64,000 nt of DNA from Isoetes taiwanensis (Eukaryota; Streptophyta; Lycopodiopsida; Isoetales; Isoetaceae), in contig JAJEKV010000815.1 in the NCBI GenBank assembly GCA_021234155.1, positions 1-64,000 of the forward strand. Direction: 5' to 3'. Positions 13,101-22,065 of this stretch are shown here, in pieces (position 1 is the first letter of the stretch; every line of letters starts with the position of its first letter). The notes beneath the pieces were generated by a model, which made no database searches, had not been told where the DNA came from, and saw nothing but the letters and a program-made list of their open reading frames with translations. The position numbers and the translations under genes are program-made.

Positions 13101-13652
13101 GCAGCTCGCCTCCAACGGGCCTGCGTCCGAGCATGCACAGTGGCAGCCAAGGGCAACATTCTTTTAACTTTGCTCGAGTTGCATGGGAAGTTGACTTCAT
13201 GAGCAAGATTATGACCAAGTCAAGTCACTTTAGAACTAGTGGATGATGAAGCAAGTGGGTGTTTCATGAAGGTGTATTTTGACTAGAAAGAACTTTCAAG
13301 GTCAAGTTTGACTTTGGGAGGTATATGAGCAAGGAGTCAAAGTTCAATGGTATTTTAGGAAGGTGGAGTAAATGGGGAGGAGATCAAAATGCCAAAGATG
13401 CCAAGATCACAAATAGCTACATACCATGGAATATTCTTCAAGGGGACTTCTTTCTCCTCTTCTCTTCACGTCCTTTGCTTGTTTGACCTTTTGTATCTCT
13501 TGAGTGACTTGAGTCAATTGTCCTTCCTTTGCCCTTGAAACTTTGATGTATGCTAGTGAAGCATTTCCCTATTGTCTTGCAAACCAAATCAAGCTGAGAG
13601 GATTAGTGCAAACATGTGCTTGGCTCTTTCATGCTGGCATGGCATGGCAGCA
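10155..13652 (-). repeat. 3' LTR of the gypsy element, enlarged by a nested LINE
   Basis: It matches 19660-22060 over two blocks, 10155-12156 and about 13153-13652, interrupted by roughly 1.0 kb of L1-type LINE. The right block differs from the other LTR at only about five positions over some 500 bp. The left block is near-identical at both ends but carries a cluster of small differences and indels around 11030-11760. A 33-bp segment near 10892-10924 is present only in this copy. An 82-codon open frame at 11857-12105 is identical in both LTRs, but it is low-complexity and probably not a gene. Confidence 0.92.
12157..13152 (-). mobile_element. 5'-truncated L1-type LINE nested in the 3' LTR
   Basis: On the - strand the insert ends with an A-run (the T-run at 12153-12164) just after a typical LINE 3' end (TATATTGCTGACACAGTTCTTC). 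Upstream it encodes, in broken frames, the end of an L1 ORF2, including a zinc-binding-like segment EAVEHYAVLCP near 12630-12660. Comparison with the other LTR shows that about 25 bp of target (after CACATTTGAATTTT and before GCAACATTC) is missing on insertion. The truncated 5' end is near 13152. It is younger than the LTR element that contains it. Confidence 0.75.
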
Positions 13653-14392
13653 TTATGCCAAACTAAAAGAGAAGGCTGGTCTACCAAACCCCTTTGACAC
13701 TCGTTTTGTACTTCTTGACATAGCTCCAGCCAGTTGCCAATGTGAGAATATGGTTGGCAACTCAATGACTTTTTGCATATGGATTTGAAAGTGATAGATT
13801 GGGCACTATGAATGTATATATGAATGATGTTCCTTTCGTGATGAACCCGCATGGAAAATAAATCTCTTTAGTTATGAGAAGTCAGCGGGGATGGTGGTAT
13901 GACGCTGACTTGGGAAATTTATGAAGATGTGAGGGGTTTTCAGATGTAATAAGGTCAACTCTTGAACAGATGACAGATGGAGGCAGATATAAGGATGCAC
14001 CTGCATGTGAAGATAAAGCTTGTTAGTTTGAATGAGTTGCTGGTGTGGAGGCAATGGCAGCAACTCCAGATGATGAAGAATAATGTAATGTAGTGAAAGA
14101 GATGTGTGAATGACATGTTCAGATGCACCTGCATGGAACTATGACCAGTATTAACTCACTCCCTTAGTTGATCACAACCTGTATAGCCCTTTTGTACTTG
14201 CAACACTAGAAACTCATTAGTACACAAATAATGACTTCAAAGCAGAACTAGACTAATTAAGATAGGCTTAATTAATTTTTTTGCCTTCATCCTATTGAAG
14301 CTTTTTTTCTTATATTTTGCTTTTTCTGTTTTTTTCTTATTTTCTTTCAGCAATGCACTAACTAATCCTAGCTACATCTTACCATAAAGATT
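13653..14392. other. Non-coding 3' internal region of the gypsy element
   Basis: This sequence lies between the integrase end and the 3' LTR. No domain is visible. The motif ATGCACCTGCATG occurs twice (about 13994 and 14124). On the - strand a short purine run AAAGGGG lies about 35 bp from the LTR; it could be a displaced polypurine tract, but the position is not canonical. Confidence 0.5.
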
Positions 14393-15203
14393 TTAGTTAA
14401 ACAAAGCAAGGGCAACATGTTGTTGCCAATACCTTTTTAGGTGCACAATGTTGATAGGGTTCATCAATTCTCTGCCATCAGCAATATCTTTCAGCCAATA
14501 TGAATCTTTGCCAGCTGTCCCTATCACTTCAAATGGTCTCTCCCAAAGATTCTCAAATTTGGATGCTATATCTTCCCTTGCTTTGTTCCACTTCAACACT
14601 AACTCTCCTGTTTTTAAGACTCCCTGCAATTTGTGTGCTGCTTTGAAGGCTGCAATATCTTTAGCCTTTTTTCTCATCACTGCATTCTCAGCCTCATATC
14701 TATGCTCCTCAAGCTGCATCAATCTCACAAATCTGTCTTTTAGAGCCTCATCCATTTCCAAATTAATCTGATAAGCCAGTCTGAGTGATGGAAGCTCTAA
14801 TTCTATAGGCAAGATTGACTCTATCCCATATACCAAACCTGAAGGGGTGTTTTGTGGCCACTTTGATGGTAGTTCTATATGCCGAAAGTGCATCATGGAG
14901 TTTTAGGTGCCAATCCTTTTTTGAAACATTGATGGTCTTTTTGAGGATGGATTTGAGAGTCTTATTAGTTGATTCTGCTTGGCCATTTCCCTAAGGGTAA
15001 TAGGATGAACTTTTGGTGTGTTTGACTTTCAAAGTGGCCAGCAATAATGCAATTGTATGGTTAATGAATTGGTTGCCTCTATCAGAAATTATTTTGAAAG
15101 GAATGCCAACCGCACAAATATTTTCATGCGAAATCTTGCAAGTGGTTTGAGCATTGGCTTCTCTCAAAGGCGCCTCGCCCATTTGGTGAAGTAATGGTGG
15201 CAA
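14393..15203 (-). pseudogene. Integrase core and C-terminal domain of the gypsy element
   Basis: The frame at 14991-15203 holds the central integrase block with ISDRGNQFINHTI (second catalytic Asp region) and ends near the YYP motif that precedes the catalytic Glu. The frame at 14393-14896 holds the segment PSGLVYGIESILPIE and the C-terminal part with ELVLKWNK and a final INIVHLKRYW typical of gypsy integrase tails. The gap between them and several stops make it non-functional. It is the last coding domain before the 3' LTR, as expected. Confidence 0.85.
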
Positions 15204-15406
15204 CTAATATGAATTGGTGTTGAGCTGAAGAAGATGGGTCTATGGGACCTATAAAATTCAACCCCCACATTTGAAAAGGCCGGGGGAAGTTATGAACGTG
15301 GGGCCGGTGGTTGCAGAAGTTTTCTTACCAAAGATCCGACATTTATGGCGGCATTTTATAGTCTCATAACAATCCTTTGAAAAGAGGGCCAAAAGTATCC
15401 CCGACC

Positions 15407-15745
15407 TTAGAATCTTTTTGCGGTTGTATCTGCTGCAAAGTGTCCTCCATACACTCCCTCATGACATGCTTCAATTATCATTCTGGCCTCTTCTTCATCC
15501 ACACATCTCAACAAGACTCCTTCCTTGTCAACTTTGCATAGGATCCCTTCAATTAGCCTGAACTTTTTGCACTTGTCCTTGAATCTTCTCTCTTGACTGC
15601 CACTCAAATTCTTGGGCAACTCATTGTTCTCCAGATAGTTCCTGATGTCAAATTGCCAATCAATATTTTCTGCATCAAAAGAAATCAAGTTTGTTAAATT
15701 GTCATCATTACATAAACCCTCTTGATCTTCATGCTCAAACAACAC
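15407..15745 (-). pseudogene. Integrase zinc-binding (H2C2) region of the gypsy element
   Basis: A 112-codon frame includes EARMIIEACHEGVYGGHFAADTTA (start of the H2C2 zinc finger: H..., then GGH). The matching Cys pair would lie in the damaged stretch 15205-15406. An acidic linker precedes it, between RNase H and integrase. It is separated from the core by stops. Confidence 0.75.
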
Positions 15746-16010
15746 GTGGAAGATAAGAGCTGGGATTCTCGATCAACTTTACCACCTTTACAGTAATATC
15801 ATAAGCTTGGATCTTGCAAGCCCACCTGCACAATTTGGCCTTTGGTTGCTTTTTTGCAAAAAGGAGTGAGAAAGGATTTTGTCTCATGAATACTTGCACC
15901 TGATTGTTTTGAAGAAGGTGTCCTTGTCTTTCTATCAAAAACATCAAAGTTGCCAAGACTTTTCTCCAACCTAGGATACCTTAATTAGTGTCGACCACAT
16001 CTTGCTTGCA
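15735..16010 (-). pseudogene. RNase H domain of the gypsy element
   Basis: The frame encodes a degraded connection/RNase H region: RQGHLLQNNQVQVF, then NPFSLLF, then LCRWACKIQAYDI, matching the second half of gypsy RNase H in which a DH.PL and a RW...L..YD motif are conserved. The key Asp before NP is replaced (Arg-Gln in this copy). It lies directly after the reverse transcriptase. Confidence 0.75.
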
Positions 16011-16854
16011 AAAGCAATTACATGGTCCTCTTGCAGCAATGCCAAACCAATTGCCTTTTTTGTTACACTGATATAAGCTTTGAAGGGTTTCTCTAGATCA
16101 GGAGGTTTAAGTAGGATAGATTTGCAAATAGCATCAATGATCTTGTCGAAATATTCTTGGCATTGCTCATCCCAATTTACTAGGATATGCTTGCTTTCAC
16201 TTTTGGAGAACTTTCCAACCTTTGTGAGGTTAGAAATTGGGCTCATAGTGTGGGAAAAATGAGGGACATACATTCTCAAAAAGCTAGTCATCCCCATGAA
16301 GCTTTTAACCTGCTTGAGGGTTTTTGGAGGTGCTAGTTTCCTTAGAGCTTCAACTTTACTTTCAGATATTTGAATTCCTGCTGTAGACACTATATGCCCA
16401 AGCAACTCTCCTCTTGAGGATAAAAAAACACATTTTTCGCATGATTAGCATATCAAAATGTTTTTCCAGAGAAGTTCCCAAACAAAGGTCATCCAAAAAT
16501 ACACGAAAAATATTGGCAGGCATTTCTCTAAAAATTGTATCCATGGCTCTTTGGAATGTTGCAGATGCATTCATTAATCCAAATGGCATTCTTTTCATGG
16601 CAAATGTCCCCCAAGGTGTGATAAATGAAGTTTTTGGTTGATCACTTTCCTTGATGCTTATCGATTAAAACCGAAAAGCCATCTAAGAATGAGTAAATCT
16701 CCTTCCTTTCAAGCATGCAAAGACTTCTTCGAAATGGCAATGGATAGCAATCTTTGATAGTGGCTTTGTTCAGATCTCTATAGTCTATGCAAATTCTAAT
16801 AGTCTTGTTTTTCTTTTCAACAGGAACAATGCAAGATAGCCACTCAGGGTTCAC
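15971..16854 (-). pseudogene. Reverse transcriptase of the gypsy element, broken
   Basis: Three frames in order: 16642-16854 with the N-terminal block PVEKKNKTIRICIDYRDLNKAT; 16362-16598 with MPFGLMNASATFQRAMD and VFLDDLC (the YxDD box reads FLDD); and 15971-16405 with LGHIVSTAGIQ, SFMGMTSFLRMYVPHF and the following thumb region. Stops and frameshifts separate them. The sequence and order are diagnostic of Ty3/gypsy reverse transcriptase. Confidence 0.88.
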
Positions 16855-17366
16855 AATTTCGCAATCACACCTCGCATCTTTTCATTTTGTACAACTCCTC
16901 CTTAATTAAACCTAATAGAGAAGCATTAATTCTTTTTAGCTTTTGTATAACGGGTTTTCATACCTTCCTTGATCTTGATTTCAAACTCACAAATGCTTTT
17001 GTCAACACCAACTAACTCATCATAATCCCAAGCAAAGATATCCTTCCAATCATCAAAGAATTTAGTAACAAAAGCATTGTCCTCTTCTTTAAACAAATCA
17101 CCAACATATAATACCCTATCTAGACCCTTCTTGTTGACCTTGATTTCCTTTACTGTTTGTCTTCACTTGCATTGATTACCGGGATGGGGTATAGGCTTTT
17201 AGATCTTTCTTCTCAAGCTCATCTTCTTGAATTGCTCCCTCAGCCAAGTGTTCCAGTAGCACACTCCTGCACGAGTTAGCTTCACAATTTTGCTCCCTTG
17301 GCACATGGCAAAGTTCCTAAGGTTTCAAAATTCTTGGTAAAAGATAGCTTGATCCCTCGAGCTGCA
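16855..17366 (-). other. Linker between the extra RNase H-like domain and reverse transcriptase
   Basis: Short, broken frames only. The translation is charged and Lys/Glu-rich, as in pol linkers. No conserved motif was recognised. Confidence 0.4.
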
Positions 17367-17690
17367 TCATGTCTTCACTCTTGCCCTGATATTCTCCTCG
17401 ATATTTTGCATAGAGACAAGCCGAGAGTCTCCAAAGATGATTACATCAGCGATGTTTAGATTTCTTTCTTCTTGAAGACCTGCAATCAATGCCTTATACT
17501 TTGCCATATTAGAAGTGACATTTGGATAAATTCTTCCTACTTTAGCAAGCAACTTTGTTGAGGCATCCTTGAGAATAGCGTGTTGAAGATGCCACATTAA
17601 GCCTTTTGGAAACACCACCATCAAACCATAAATATGCAAACTTGCTTGATTTAGCTAAAGCTAATTCTTTTGGGATTTTTATGCTGGACT
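17367..17690 (-). pseudogene. Extra RNase H-like domain upstream of reverse transcriptase
   Basis: Two overlapping frames give, in order, YLWFDGGVSKRLN (first catalytic Asp of RNase H), MAKYKALIAGLQ (the catalytic Glu is replaced by Lys in the A-K/E-Y-x-ALI block) and IIFGDSRLVSMQ (GDS, next catalytic Asp). This is the pattern of the RNase HI/archaeal-type domain captured by some plant gypsy elements of the Tat lineage. Its position between protease and reverse transcriptase is unusual to my knowledge; in many Tat elements the second RNase H lies after the first. Confidence 0.7.
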
Positions 17691-17699
17691 CTAACTCTA

Positions 17700-18325
17700 C
17701 TGCATTCAGCTCAAATTCTCCACATGGATGTGATAACAGCATTTCTTCTTCAATGAAATTCATGCTTTCAAACTCTCCTAACTTATTGTATAATGTTACC
17801 TTTTTCTTGCCATTTGAAATAGTGCATTCTCCTTTTGACCACACAGGCCTAGCATCAACTATAGAAAGCCATTTTCTGCCCAAAAGTAAGTCATATATAT
17901 CTGATTTGTCCCCTATTCCTTCAAAAGCAACCACAACAAAGTTAGCTGCAACCATTATTCCTTCAACATCAATAGGCACGTTACTAACTATTCCAACTGG
18001 ATTGATTTTTGTGTTAGAGAAAGATTTAAGATCATTGGAGCCTTCCTGTCTATTTCTAGACCACATAGCCTCATAACATGGTGTGGCATTACATTCAGGG
18101 GTGATCCTCCATCTAGCAGAACCTTGGTTAAGATTTTTCCTCTCATTTTGGCAACACAAGTGAAAGCTCCAGGATCATAATCATCCTGAGTGAGCATGTG
18201 CTCCTCAATGTGGTTTTTAGGGCAAACTCCTCTTCCTTAGTCAGATTGAGAACTTTTTTTCTGTAAGAAGGGGCTATCTTGAGCAAGGTCAGCAAATCTA
18301 CACAGATTTTTGAATTCTTCAACAA
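17700..18325 (-). pseudogene. Aspartic protease of the gypsy element
   Basis: The frame 17988-18197 contains KVLLDGGSPLNVMP, a retroviral-type protease active site in which the usual D-S/T-G is D-G-G, as in several plant gypsy elements. A second part, LLGRKWLSIVDARPVWSKGECTI (17800-17900 region), matches the C-terminal flap and ILG-type motif. The frame is interrupted near 18160. It follows the zinc knuckles, as expected. Confidence 0.75.
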
Positions 18326-18365
18326 ATATTCAAAGTCCTCACACTCTTTTTCTTTCTTGACAAAT

Positions 18366-18701
18366 TTACGGCGGGAGGGGAGGCCTGACCCTTTGCTTGC
18401 TCAACATCCTATGTTTCAAGATGTCGGCTTCCTCATGTGTTGATTCTCTTTCTTTGGCATTATTCATTCTCACGGTGTGGATGACCATTATCTCTTCTTG
18501 TTCCTCAATTTCCTGCACAAACCTTATAAATGCATTTGGCTCATTAACTTTAGACTTCTCTTGTCTGGCAAAATACTCTTTAACACTGCACCTATCCTCA
18601 TAATGCCCTACAGCCTTACAAAATTCACACACAGGGCATTCTTTACCAAAATGACCTCTCTTTCCACACTTAGTGCATGGCCTATACCAGTAGTCAGTCA
18701 A
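18366..18701 (-). pseudogene. Gag nucleocapsid region with two zinc knuckles
   Basis: Two adjacent CCHC knuckles are visible near the start of the 111-codon frame: CTKCGKRGHFGKEC and CEFCKAVGHYEDRC, both fitting C-x2-C-x4-H-x4-C. Such knuckles bind the RNA genome in gag proteins. The downstream part is acidic. The frame is open over 111 codons but is separated from the rest of gag by stops. Confidence 0.85.
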
Positions 18702-18799
18702 GAGTGAGTATCTCTAAAGCAATGCACACATGGAGGGTAAGTTTTCTTTTCAAATTTTTGAGCTTTTCACTCTTGAAGTTGCTTGGTAACCTCAACCGA

Positions 18800-19640
18800 T
18801 TACCTCGAGACACTTTGGTAATCTCTGCTCTTACATCTGCTGCGGGGAGCCTCATCATCTTCCATCTTAACCTTTCTCTTCTCTTTTTTGGACGGCGCAT
18901 AAAAGCAGTGCAGTCTTGCTCCCATATACTCTTGCTCATAATCTGAAAAAAGGATCACTTGGTGAGTGCACATCATCGGTAAGTAAGATACCATATCTGC
19001 AATTTGAAATTTCAGCCTTGGTGAAAGCCTTGTGTATTGTATCAAATCCCTTTTGTTTTGGATCTTCAAAAAGCTTTCGTGTATCCTCGGTCTCTGCTTA
19101 ATCCCCACGATAAAAGAAGCCACTAGATCACGAGGGTATGGTTAGGAACATGATTGATTTGGCATTTGACAAGATAGGATTGAATCTTTCAACATCTTGG
19201 TTCACACTCTCACCATGTTTGATGCGAAAAGTTTGCAACTCAAAGATTAAATCTTGGGGTCCAAGACTCTTCCAAACCTTGCTAAAAACTTTTTACCAGT
19301 TCTTCCCAAGAATTGGTGCCTAAACTTACAACATACTCTAACCAAGCCCGACTTCATCATTCTTGAAACATTTTTAAACTTAGAGAACTTTACCCTTTTG
19401 TGGCCATATTCTTGATAGTATTCTTCAAAAGTCTTGAGGAAATTATTGGCATTCATGCTCGGATCAAAAACAGGGACTGTAATAGGCACATTTAGCTCAA
19501 AGTATTGATAAGGCAAACCTGCATTTGCTTGTATAGTGACAGTAGGTGTTGCAGTAGCTTCATGATTATCATTAGCCCGGTGACTCGGATGCCTCATTAG
19601 TTCTTCTGGGTGCCATGAGTTCAGATTCCAGGAAAATGAT
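18800..19640 (-). pseudogene. Gag N-terminal region of the gypsy element
   Basis: Frames 19247-19624 and 18800-19123 cover the gag core. A plausible start is the ATG in ATGGCACCCAGAAG near 19612 (first residues MAPRRTNEAS), but that frame stops after about 14 codons and continues in another frame (YFELNVPITVPVFDPSMNAN and following), so at least one indel is present. There is almost no leader: gag begins some 50 bp after the 5' LTR. Confidence 0.65.
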
Positions 19641-19656
19641 CTCGGTAGAACCTCCA
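19638..19656 (-). other. Candidate primer binding site
   Basis: Three bases inside the 5' LTR end, the - strand reads TGGAGGTTCTACCGAGAT. A TGG start (complement of a tRNA CCA end) at this position is the hallmark of a primer binding site. The layout resembles the tRNA-Asp-type sites of Tat/Athila elements, but the exact tRNA is not determined here. Confidence 0.6.
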
Positions 19657-19659
19657 AAA

Positions 19660-22060
19660 TGTTGAAGGTGTTCCTGGCAAAACCTTCAACCTCAATGGTT
19701 TAGAACCTCCAGGTTGCTTGAGGCAACCACTCTGAATGCAAAGATTCCAGAAATGATGCACAAAGATTCACTGGCCTGAAAGCCAAAAAGTCTGCTCCAC
19801 AAAATAACTTGCAGAATATGATCTATAAAGCTATGGATATGGATATCTCGCCTCAAGATGCTCAACACTTCATGCTAACAGACTGCAAAAGCTCAGTGAG
19901 GTCTGACTAGGTTAGATAGGCCAAAATTAGATCACTGACCCAGTCAATTTTTGGTCAATATCCCTGGCAGAGAGCTAAAACTTGAAACTCGATATTGACA
20001 AGGAATTTTCTGGAGCTATCAACTCTATTACGCTTCAAATTTATGCGCACAATAGGGGCCAAATCTCCCTTTAGCCAAAAGGGAGCCTAATTTTTTCTTT
20101 TGATGATTTTTTGCCTATCACTATAAGAAATGAACAATATTTGAAAGAGGATACTTTCTAATGAAGGATTGCACGCGTGTCCAGCATTGCCTTGATCAAA
20201 ATATTTAGCTTGGCAAGATTGATGCTCGATCAACTGTTCTTCTATGCTCAATGCCTGTTGTGCAATACAATTGGATCTAAAGATGTTGGCTCAAAATGGT
20301 ATTTTAATTTTGTCTTGACAGGAATTTGATCTTGCCCTTTCCAAAGAGATGATACATAGGCAGACCACTCATATCTGACAGTATTGCTTGCTTATGGGAA
20401 TGAATTTCAATGCAACACAAACAGATTACTACAAAGGTCGGATTTTCAATTAAATCAAACACTCAAGAGATACAAAGTAATATCCCAAGCTCATGGTCTT
20501 GGGCGAGGATCAAATAGGTATACATTCGGACAATCCAAAGAATTGAGTCAATAATCGGATCATAGGTAAACATTGGAGGTCGAAACAAGCTCGGGATCAT
20601 CAAAGCGGTCCTTCTTCAAAGCCGGAAAATACTTCTTTGCCTCTAAGCCCCTCGAAAATCTTACGTGCGAAAAAACCCTTTTGAATACCTTTCGTTCCGT
20701 TGAGATCTTGATCATTTCCTTTTAATCTTAAATCTTTTAGTGCATCATAAGCATTCTCGGCATTAAACATGGTGATTCTGCCAGTTTTAGTCATGATTTT
20801 ATTTGGTTTGTTGGGCCGAATTAAATAGATCTTGGCGTTTACGGATTTAGGGTTCATATGGGTTTAGGTGAAATATCCCACAGGCTCGAATAGGAATTGG
20901 CGACCAAGGTATATAAGGAGAAAAATCAATTATTTCTCGATTTATTCGTGCAATGTCCACGTGGGATCCCGGTACCTCCTCGCCCCCACACCCGGATGTT
21001 CCCTGTGACATGGGGAGATTGGAAAGAAATTAGGCTTGGGGGGTAGATAGGAAAAATTTTGCACCCAAAATTCTTTTTCCTAAAGGGAATCTTTTTTTGT
21101 ACCCGTAAGATTGGAATCTCTTCTCACAATGGTGCCCTTTGGAATTTGGCAAAAAATGAGCTAAGGAGTGGATGAAGTGGCATTTGGAAATGATGACAAG
21201 GCTAGGTGGTATGATGTATTAAGGAATGATGACGTGTTAGCCAACTTGAGTTTGAAAATTCTTTCTAGTCAAAATTTTTGAATGATGTGGAGATGATGTG
21301 TGTGAGTGATGAGGTGTCAATGGTGATGTGGCAACAATGATGCTAGTTTGATGCTTTGATATGAATTTTGATTTGAATGTGAGAGTTTGACATGAAATGG
21401 CTAGAATGATGATGGGTATGATGACTTGGCGTGTGAAGTGAGGTGTAAAGTGACTTGGCACATCGAGTGCCCATTTAGGAGCCAAAAATTTTTATGGAGC
21501 AACTTTAGAGCATCTTCTTGGGCACATTTGAATTTTGAGCAACTTCCCTTAGGAATTTTTGCAACATTCTTTTAACTTTGCTCGAGTTGCATGGGAAGTT
21601 GACTTCATGAGCAAGATTATGACCAAGTCAAGTCACTTTAGAACTAGTGAATGATGAAGCAAGTGGGTGTTTCATGAAGGTGTATTTTGACTAGAAAGAA
21701 CTTTCAAGGTCAAGTTTGACTTTGGGAGGTATATGAGCAAGGAGTCAAAGTTCAATGGTATTTTAGGAAGGTGGAGTAAATGGGGAGGAGATCAAAATGC
21801 CAAAGATGCCAAGATCACAAATAGCTACATACCATGGAATATTCTTCAAGGGGACTTCTTTCTCCTCTTCTCTTCACTTCCTTTGCTTGTTTGACCTTTT
21901 GTATCTCTTGAGTGACTTGAGTCAATTGTCCATCCTTTGCTCTTGAAACTTTGATGTATGCTAGTGAAGCATTTCCCTATTGTCTTGCAAACCAAATCAA
22001 GCTGAGAGGATTAGTGCAAACATGTGCTTGGCTCTTTCATGCTGCCATGGCATGGCAGCA
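19660..22060 (-). repeat. 5' LTR of the gypsy element (2401 bp)
   Basis: This is the intact-length LTR copy, starting TGTTGAAGG and ending GGCAGCA on the + strand and lacking the nested LINE of the other copy. It is near-identical to 10155-13652 at its ends and over 21237-21540, with a cluster of differences at about 20505-21120, including a missing block of about 60 bp near 21070. The internal side borders the candidate primer site. Confidence 0.92.
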
Positions 22061-22065
22061 TTAAT
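22061..22065. repeat. Target-site duplication TTAAT, right copy
   Basis: TTAAT directly after the LTR end GGCAGCA, identical to the copy at 10150-10154. Confidence 0.9.

Larger units (their letters stand above)
10150..22065 (-). mobile_element. Delimited Ty3/gypsy LTR retrotransposon with TTAAT target duplication
   Basis: Two direct repeats, 10155-13652 and 19660-22060, both read TGTTGAAGGTGTTCC at the left and end GGCATGGCAGCA at the right on the + strand. They therefore start TG and end CA on either strand. The 5 bp just outside, TTAAT at 10150-10154 and 22061-22065, are identical, as expected for integrase-generated duplication. Coding domains between the repeats all read on the - strand, so 19660-22060 is the 5' LTR. 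Internal order from 5' is gag, two zinc knuckles, protease, extra RNase H-like domain, RT, RNase H, integrase. Every coding part is frameshifted or stopped. I see no canonical polypurine tract directly beside the 3' LTR. Confidence 0.92.
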
